A stretch of 42,817 bases of DNA from an uncultured Clostridia bacterium (GTDB taxonomy: Bacteria; Bacillota; Clostridia; TANB77; CAG-508). Position 1 is the first letter of the stretch; each line of letters begins with the position of its first letter. The notes below the pieces were generated by a model that saw only the letters and a program-made list of their open reading frames with translations, had not been told where the DNA came from and did not search any database. A program made the position numbers and the translations under genes. Positions 39,370 to 42,817 of this stretch are shown here, one piece after another. Location of the stretch: the NCBI GenBank assembly GCA_947623465.1, contig CANQGU010000002.1, positions 1 to 42,817 on the forward strand, written 5' to 3'.

Positions 39370-39375
39370 TTTAAT

Positions 39376-39404
39376 ATTATACATTATATTTCCAACTTTT
39401 TCAA
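39376..39404 (-). promoter_or_regulatory. Promoter of the candidate OLE RNA
   Basis: On the minus strand TTGAAA (39404-39399) and TATAAT (39381-39376) with a 17-base spacer. The predicted start is near 39369. Confidence 0.75.
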
Positions 39405-39469
39405 ATATTTTTGTAATTATTTTATTTTGATAAAAGTTATTCTATGTTAATTTTTATTTATTTACTTAA

Positions 39470-40045
39470 TTAATATCCTATTTTACTGCGTATTTCTTTT
39501 TCTACATCTTCTTTTGGTTTATTTGTATTTATATTAATTACATTTATGTTTGGATATTTTTCTTTTATTTCATCTGCCATTTTTAAATATTCTTTTTGTT
39601 GATTAATACTATTTTCTACACCAAATTTAGATGCCTCAAATACTGCTTTTCCGTCTCTGTTTAGTCTTTCCTGAAATATATTTTCATCATCTAAATATAA
39701 AGTTATGTAATAAATTTCAAAATCAAATTTGCTTAATCTTTCTAGTAATTTATTATATACTTCTGTAAATGAATATTCTTTTTTTCCTAATCTACAGTAT
39801 ATTTCTTCTGTAAAAAATGTTCTGTCAAAAAGTAAATTTATACTTTTATTTTGAAGACCTTCTACATAATCTAATAAAGAATTATACATATCTTTTGCTT
39901 TTTGCAATCCTGTTATAGTACTATCTGATGTCCCACATAATCTATATAAATTTGTATAACTTAAAGAATATCTTATATAATCTGTATAAGTTGTTTTTCC
40001 TGCTCCTTGTGCTCCTTCTACTACTATTAATTTTGAATTTGCCAT
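39470..40045 (-). CDS. Thymidylate/deoxynucleoside kinase-like P-loop protein
   Basis: 191 residues. Walker A is GAQGAGKTT (near residue 12). LFDRTFFTEEIYCRLGKK (near 93) fits the DRx substrate motif of deoxynucleoside and thymidylate kinases. YYITLYLDDENIFQERLNRDG (about 133-155) resembles the lid region with its RxxR-type arginines. It is probably a cytoplasmic nucleotide kinase, closer to phage or dNK types than to the housekeeping Tmk. Substrate unknown. The start at 40045 is chosen over 40054 for its spacing to AAAGGAA. Confidence 0.75.
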   Translation of the reverse strand: MANSKLIVVEGAQGAGKTTYTDYIRYSLSYTNLYRLCGTSDSTITGLQKAKDMYNSLLDYVEGLQNKSINLLFDRTFFTEEIYCRLGKKEYSFTEVYNKLLERLSKFDFEIYYITLYLDDENIFQERLNRDGKAVFEASKFGVENSINQQKEYLKMADEIKEKYPNINVININTNKPKEDVEKEIRSKIGY

Positions 40046-40120
40046 TTTTTCCATTTCCTTTCTACTTTTTTAAAATTATATATTTAAATTTTTCATTTGT
40101 AAATATTTAACTAAAAAATA

Positions 40121-40254
40121 GTGTAATGATTTATTTATAAAAGCTTTGGTGTCGCAATTTACAAATTATATTATTTATATGTAAATTGCTCCAACCGCCC
40201 TACGCTTTGCTCCGGTTGAGCGCTTACGCAGCTTTTATAAATAAATTATTACAC
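40121..40254. repeat. Palindromic element with GC-rich core, 134 bp
   Basis: 25-bp terminal inverted repeats with one mismatch (40121-40145 and 40230-40254). Two inner hairpins lie between them: GCAATTTAC/GTAAATTGC (40154-40162, 40181-40189) and CAACCG/CGGTTG (40192-40197, 40213-40218). The core is far more GC-rich than its surroundings. It lies between two minus-strand genes and may act as a terminator as well as a mobile repeat. Confidence 0.75.
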
Positions 40255-40259
40255 TTTTT

Positions 40260-41240
40260 TTAATATACATATTTTTGTGGATTAACTGTAGAACCATTTA
40301 TTCTTATTTCGAAATGTAAATGTGGTCCTGTAGAATTTCCTGTTGAACCTACTGCTGCTATTACATCTCCTGGTTTTACTTCATCTCCGACATTTGCATA
40401 TATTTTACTACAATGTCCATACCATGTTTCTACACCTTCTCCATGATCTACTTTTACAAGATTTCCATAAGAACCTGATCTTCCAGCAAAAGTTATTATA
40501 CCTTTTGATACAACTTTTATATCAGTTCCTGAGCTACATGCTATATCTAATCCTGTATGAGTAGATTTTCTTCTTGAGCTTGATTCTCCATATCTTGAAC
40601 TTATTCTTCCATTAACTGGAAGAACTGCTAGTTTTACATTATTTATTACAGCGATTGCTTCATTTTCTTCTTTAATTTCTTCTGCAGCTGTTTCTACTGT
40701 AATTGATGCATTTTGTAATGAATCTGTATTTATTTTTGCAATATCCTCAGTATATTCTTCATTTATTTGAATATCAAGTTCTAATTCTTCTGTGTCAAAT
40801 TGTTCTTTTATTTCATCTACAATTTTTGTTGCATCATCTAATGTATTAACATATGTTTTTGTTTCATTATTTAAGGATACTTCATAATATTTATAGGTTG
40901 TTACTGTATTGTTTTGCTTTAATTTATCTAAAATTTCTGAATTATTCACCTTGCTTTGCCTTGTAATTAATCTTTGTTCATATTCTGGTTCATTTACAAA
41001 TGAAGTATATGCAACATTGTCTTCTTCTTTATTTATTATCTGTTCTTCTACTTCACTTTTGAATTCATTTAAATTATTTATATAGCCTATTTTTTCTCCT
41101 GCAACTGTAACCTCATATACTGGTTTATATTTTACAAGCATTATTATAAAAATGAATAAAAAACCTAATAATATTATGGTTAAAAGTTTTACTAAGCTCC
41201 TCATATAAGTCAATAATTTCGGTTTTAAAATAATATACAC
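40260..41240 (-). CDS. M23 metallopeptidase with membrane anchor
   Basis: About 326 residues. A membrane segment (about 17-38) exposes a G5/PepSY-free N-terminal region of about 170 residues and an M23 endopeptidase domain. Zinc residues are visible: H in STHTGLDIAC (near 228) with the following Asp, and HLHF in GSTGNSTGPHLHFEIR (near 303). This copy encodes GPHLHF with no extra C and serves as control for spoIVFA. It probably trims peptidoglycan cross-links during growth or sporulation. The GTG at 41240 lies very close to AAAGGAG; an ATG at 41204 is an alternative start. A TTGCAA-17-TATAAT promoter (41306-41278) lies upstream. Confidence 0.85.
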   Translation of the reverse strand: MYIILKPKLLTYMRSLVKLLTIILLGFLFIFIIMLVKYKPVYEVTVAGEKIGYINNLNEFKSEVEEQIINKEEDNVAYTSFVNEPEYEQRLITRQSKVNNSEILDKLKQNNTVTTYKYYEVSLNNETKTYVNTLDDATKIVDEIKEQFDTEELELDIQINEEYTEDIAKINTDSLQNASITVETAAEEIKEENEAIAVINNVKLAVLPVNGRISSRYGESSSRRKSTHTGLDIACSSGTDIKVVSKGIITFAGRSGSYGNLVKVDHGEGVETWYGHCSKIYANVGDEVKPGDVIAAVGSTGNSTGPHLHFEIRINGSTVNPQKYVY

Positions 41241-41277
41241 TCTCCTTTATTTAGTATTTTTAGCAAAACCGCAAAAT

Positions 41278-41306
41278 ATTATACCACAAATTTCAATATA
41301 TTGCAA
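41278..41306 (-). promoter_or_regulatory. Promoter for the M23 peptidase
   Basis: On the minus strand TTGCAA (41306-41301) and TATAAT (41283-41278) with a 17-base spacer. Confidence 0.65.
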
Positions 41307-41423
41307 GTTTTATTTACATAAGTTCAAATAACTTCTTAAAAAATTAATTTTTTCTTATTACTAAATTTGTATTAATATAACAATAAATTATGATATTTTG
41401 ATTAAGAAAATTTTTTAAAACTC

Positions 41424-41451
41424 TTGACAATTTTTTTTTTAATGATATTAT
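41424..41451 (+). promoter_or_regulatory. Promoter for the FxLYD-type gene
   Basis: TTGACA (41424-41429), a 16-base T-rich spacer and TATTAT (41446-41451). The leader is about 85 bases. Confidence 0.6.
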
Positions 41452-41543
41452 AAAAATAGTTAAATTTTAGCAAATTTTACTAAGCTAATTTATCTTTAAA
41501 TAAATTAGTAAGAAAAAAATTAAACAAAGGAGGATAAAAAATT

Positions 41544-42068
41544 ATGTCAGAACAAAAAAAGAAAGCAAAATCATCAGGTATTCCTATAGCAATTATCATA
41601 ATATTAATAATCATTGCTGTATGTATATTTATTAAAGTAAGAAAGGGAAACACTTCAAAACAAACTACAGACAATACATCTACTGAGGAAGTTGTAGAAG
41701 AACAACCATTACCTGAATATAGTTTAATAGATTTAAATAATACAGAAAATGCTAAAGTTGAAAATGGAGTAAAGGAAAATACTTCTTCAAAACTTTCAGA
41801 GCCAAAAACATACAAAGGAATGACAATAAAAGACATCAAGTTAATTGCTGAAGGTGGAATTACTAGACTTACAGCCACAATCGAAAATAATACTGGAAGC
41901 AGATATGAAGGAGAAGAAATAACAATTGTTTTCACAAATCAAGATGGATCAGAATATGCAAGATTAGAAGGAATTATTCCTGCTATAGATAATGGCGAAA
42001 CAAATGAAATTGATGCAGCAACAACATCAGACATTGCAAATGCATACGATTTTAAAATAGCAGAATAA
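41544..42068 (+). CDS. Membrane-anchored protein with FxLYD-like domain, 174 aa
   Basis: A short basic start, one membrane segment (about 14-30), a T/E/N-rich linker to about residue 85 and a beta-rich domain. In the domain, KGMTIKDIKLIAEGGITRLTATIENNTGSRYEGEEITIVFTNQDGSEY follows the FxLYD pattern of small extracellular domains. The function is unknown; such proteins are usually surface exposed. The ATG at 41544 has AAGGAGG at 41528-41534. It ends upstream of tRNA-Met. Confidence 0.75.
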   Translation: MSEQKKKAKSSGIPIAIIIILIIIAVCIFIKVRKGNTSKQTTDNTSTEEVVEEQPLPEYSLIDLNNTENAKVENGVKENTSSKLSEPKTYKGMTIKDIKLIAEGGITRLTATIENNTGSRYEGEEITIVFTNQDGSEYARLEGIIPAIDNGETNEIDAATTSDIANAYDFKIAE

Positions 42069-42085
42069 AAAATTAAACAAAACTC

Positions 42086-42114
42086 TTGACAAATGAGCAA
42101 AAACTAGCTATAAT
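42086..42114 (+). promoter_or_regulatory. Consensus promoter for tRNA-Met
   Basis: TTGACA (42086-42091) and TATAAT (42109-42114) with a 17-base spacer. Confidence 0.85.
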
Positions 42115-42127
42115 AGTTAATGTTTAT

Positions 42128-42204
42128 GGCGAAGTAGCTCAGTTGGCTAGAGCATTCGGTTCATACCCGAAGGGTCATGTGTTCGAATCACATCTTCGCT
42201 ACCA
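42128..42204 (+). tRNA. Elongator tRNA-Met (CAT)
   Basis: 77 nt with encoded CCA. Acceptor GGCGAAG pairs with CTTCGCT (one G-U pair). The anticodon loop TTCATAC carries CAT on a TTCGG/CCGAA stem. The normal 1-72 pair and lack of three G-C pairs separate it from the initiator at 4128. A lysidine-modified tRNA-Ile (also CAT) is less likely by overall sequence. Confidence 0.9.
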
Positions 42205-42222
42205 GAGTTTAAAATTATATAT

Positions 42223-42257
42223 AAAGCACATTTCAAATAAATGAAATGTGCTTTTTT
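42223..42257 (+). terminator. Terminator after tRNA-Met
   Basis: AAGCACATTTC pairs with GAAATGTGCTT and is followed by a T-run. Confidence 0.85.
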
Positions 42258-42329
42258 GTGTTATTAATAAAATTATTTATAATTATACTATCTTAATTTT
42301 AATTTATAATATAACTTATATATATTAAT

Positions 42330-42817
42330 TTATAAAATAATTTCTATATCATAAACTTTACCATCATTTATTAATTTAACTTCTTTTTCTTGTACACTTT
42401 CTCCATTTAGTTTAAATTCAGTTATACCGTAATTTTTACTATTTGGGTTACTTACTTTTATATTATAAATACTTCTTTCAAACTTGTATTTTATACTAAA
42501 TTCTTTCCAATCTTTTGGAATACATGGATTTAAACTTAAAGTATTATTTTTTATTTTCAATCCTAAAATATATTCAATACCAGCTTTATAAAACCAACTT
42601 GAAGACCCTGTATACCATGTCCATCCACCTCTACCTGCTAAGTTTCCTGCTCCATAAATATCTGCTGCTACAACGTATGGCTCAACTTTGTATTTTTTTG
42701 CAGATTCTTTTGTTCTTGAATGTTCTATTGGATTTATCATTCTGTAATACTCTCCTGCCTTATCTCCAAATCCTAAAAGTGTTTCTGCAATAATTACCCA
42801 TATGCTTGAATGTGTGT
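42330..42817 (-). CDS. GH94 glycoside phosphorylase, C-terminal part (5' end outside window)
   Basis: The frame stays open to the window end, giving about 162 residues. HSSIWVIIAETLLGFGDKAGEYYRMINPIEHSRT, KVEPYVVAADIYG and GRGGWTWYTGSSSWFYKAGIEYILGL match the catalytic-domain end and C-terminal domain of cellobiose, chitobiose or cyclic-glucan GH94 enzymes. These release sugar-1-phosphate from beta-linked glucans by phosphorolysis. Exact substrate cannot be told from this part. No in-frame CGG is present. Confidence 0.88.
   Translation of the reverse strand, partial: THSSIWVIIAETLLGFGDKAGEYYRMINPIEHSRTKESAKKYKVEPYVVAADIYGAGNLAGRGGWTWYTGSSSWFYKAGIEYILGLKIKNNTLSLNPCIPKDWKEFSIKYKFERSIYNIKVSNPNSKNYGITEFKLNGESVQEKEVKLINDGKVYDIEIIL

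Noticed and set aside
42128..42204. tRNA-Ile2 (CAT read as lysidine)
   Set aside because: Acceptor and anticodon stem sequences match elongator Met of Firmicutes better.

Overview
This is an AT-rich Clostridia-type (Firmicutes) chromosome segment, very probably from a spore former. It carries yqfC, yqfD, spoIVFA, spoIVFB and pdaA, vegetative-type promoters (TTGACA-17-TATAAT), strong AGGAGG ribosome binding sites, and core genes smc, obg, ligA, topA, asd and ybeY. Two Met-anticodon tRNAs are present: an initiator tRNA-fMet at 4128 and an elongator tRNA-Met at 42128.

Main finding. From about 4.1 kb to the end (roughly 11,200 codons by my count) the codon CGG is not used as an ordinary sense codon, apart from one ambiguous case four codons from the end of a LytTR regulator. 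CGG is common there out of frame and between genes. It does occur in frame at seven sites, and at each one a conserved gene (obg twice, smc twice, pdaA, spoIVFA, spoIVFB) is broken unless the ribosome skips the C and continues in +1 with GGN, a conserved glycine. All seven breaks are the same: one extra C in front of a Gly codon. I infer +1 recoding at CGG, either by reading GGN out of frame or by decoding CGGN as a four-base glycine codon. A systematic sequencing artefact is the main alternative. A direct control lies in the window: the M23 peptidase at 40260-41240 has the same motif, nearly base for base, without the extra C found in spoIVFA.

Layout. Positions 1 to about 4,055 hold five single-gene units (four unknown proteins and a long-type PurM), each with its own promoter. 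They use CGG freely as arginine (eight times in about 990 codons), so they look foreign or are a chimeric join. From 4.1 to 8.5 kb: tRNA-fMet, a Ca2+/Na+ antiporter, a cell-wall amidase, a DUF1064 protein and obg. From 8.5 to 14 kb: an unknown 822-aa/162-aa gene pair, asd and a zinc-metallopeptidase-like protein. From 14 to 20 kb: an Agr-like two-component pair, pdaA, yqfC-yqfD, an unknown gene and ybeY. From 20.5 to 29.4 kb: ligA, a sortase, spoIVFB, spoIVFA, a small membrane protein and smc, all on the minus strand. From 29.5 to 34.3 kb: a tandem array of four TPR-repeat paralogues. From 34.4 to 42.8 kb: ogg, topA, a DUF6514 protein, an OapA-like membrane protein preceded by a candidate OLE noncoding RNA of about 580 nt, a nucleoside-kinase-like protein, an M23 peptidase, an FxLYD-type membrane protein, tRNA-Met and the 3' part of a GH94 phosphorylase.

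Repeats include two copies of a bidirectional terminator module between convergent genes, and three small palindromic MITE-like elements. No CRISPR array, rRNA, transposase gene or origin was seen.
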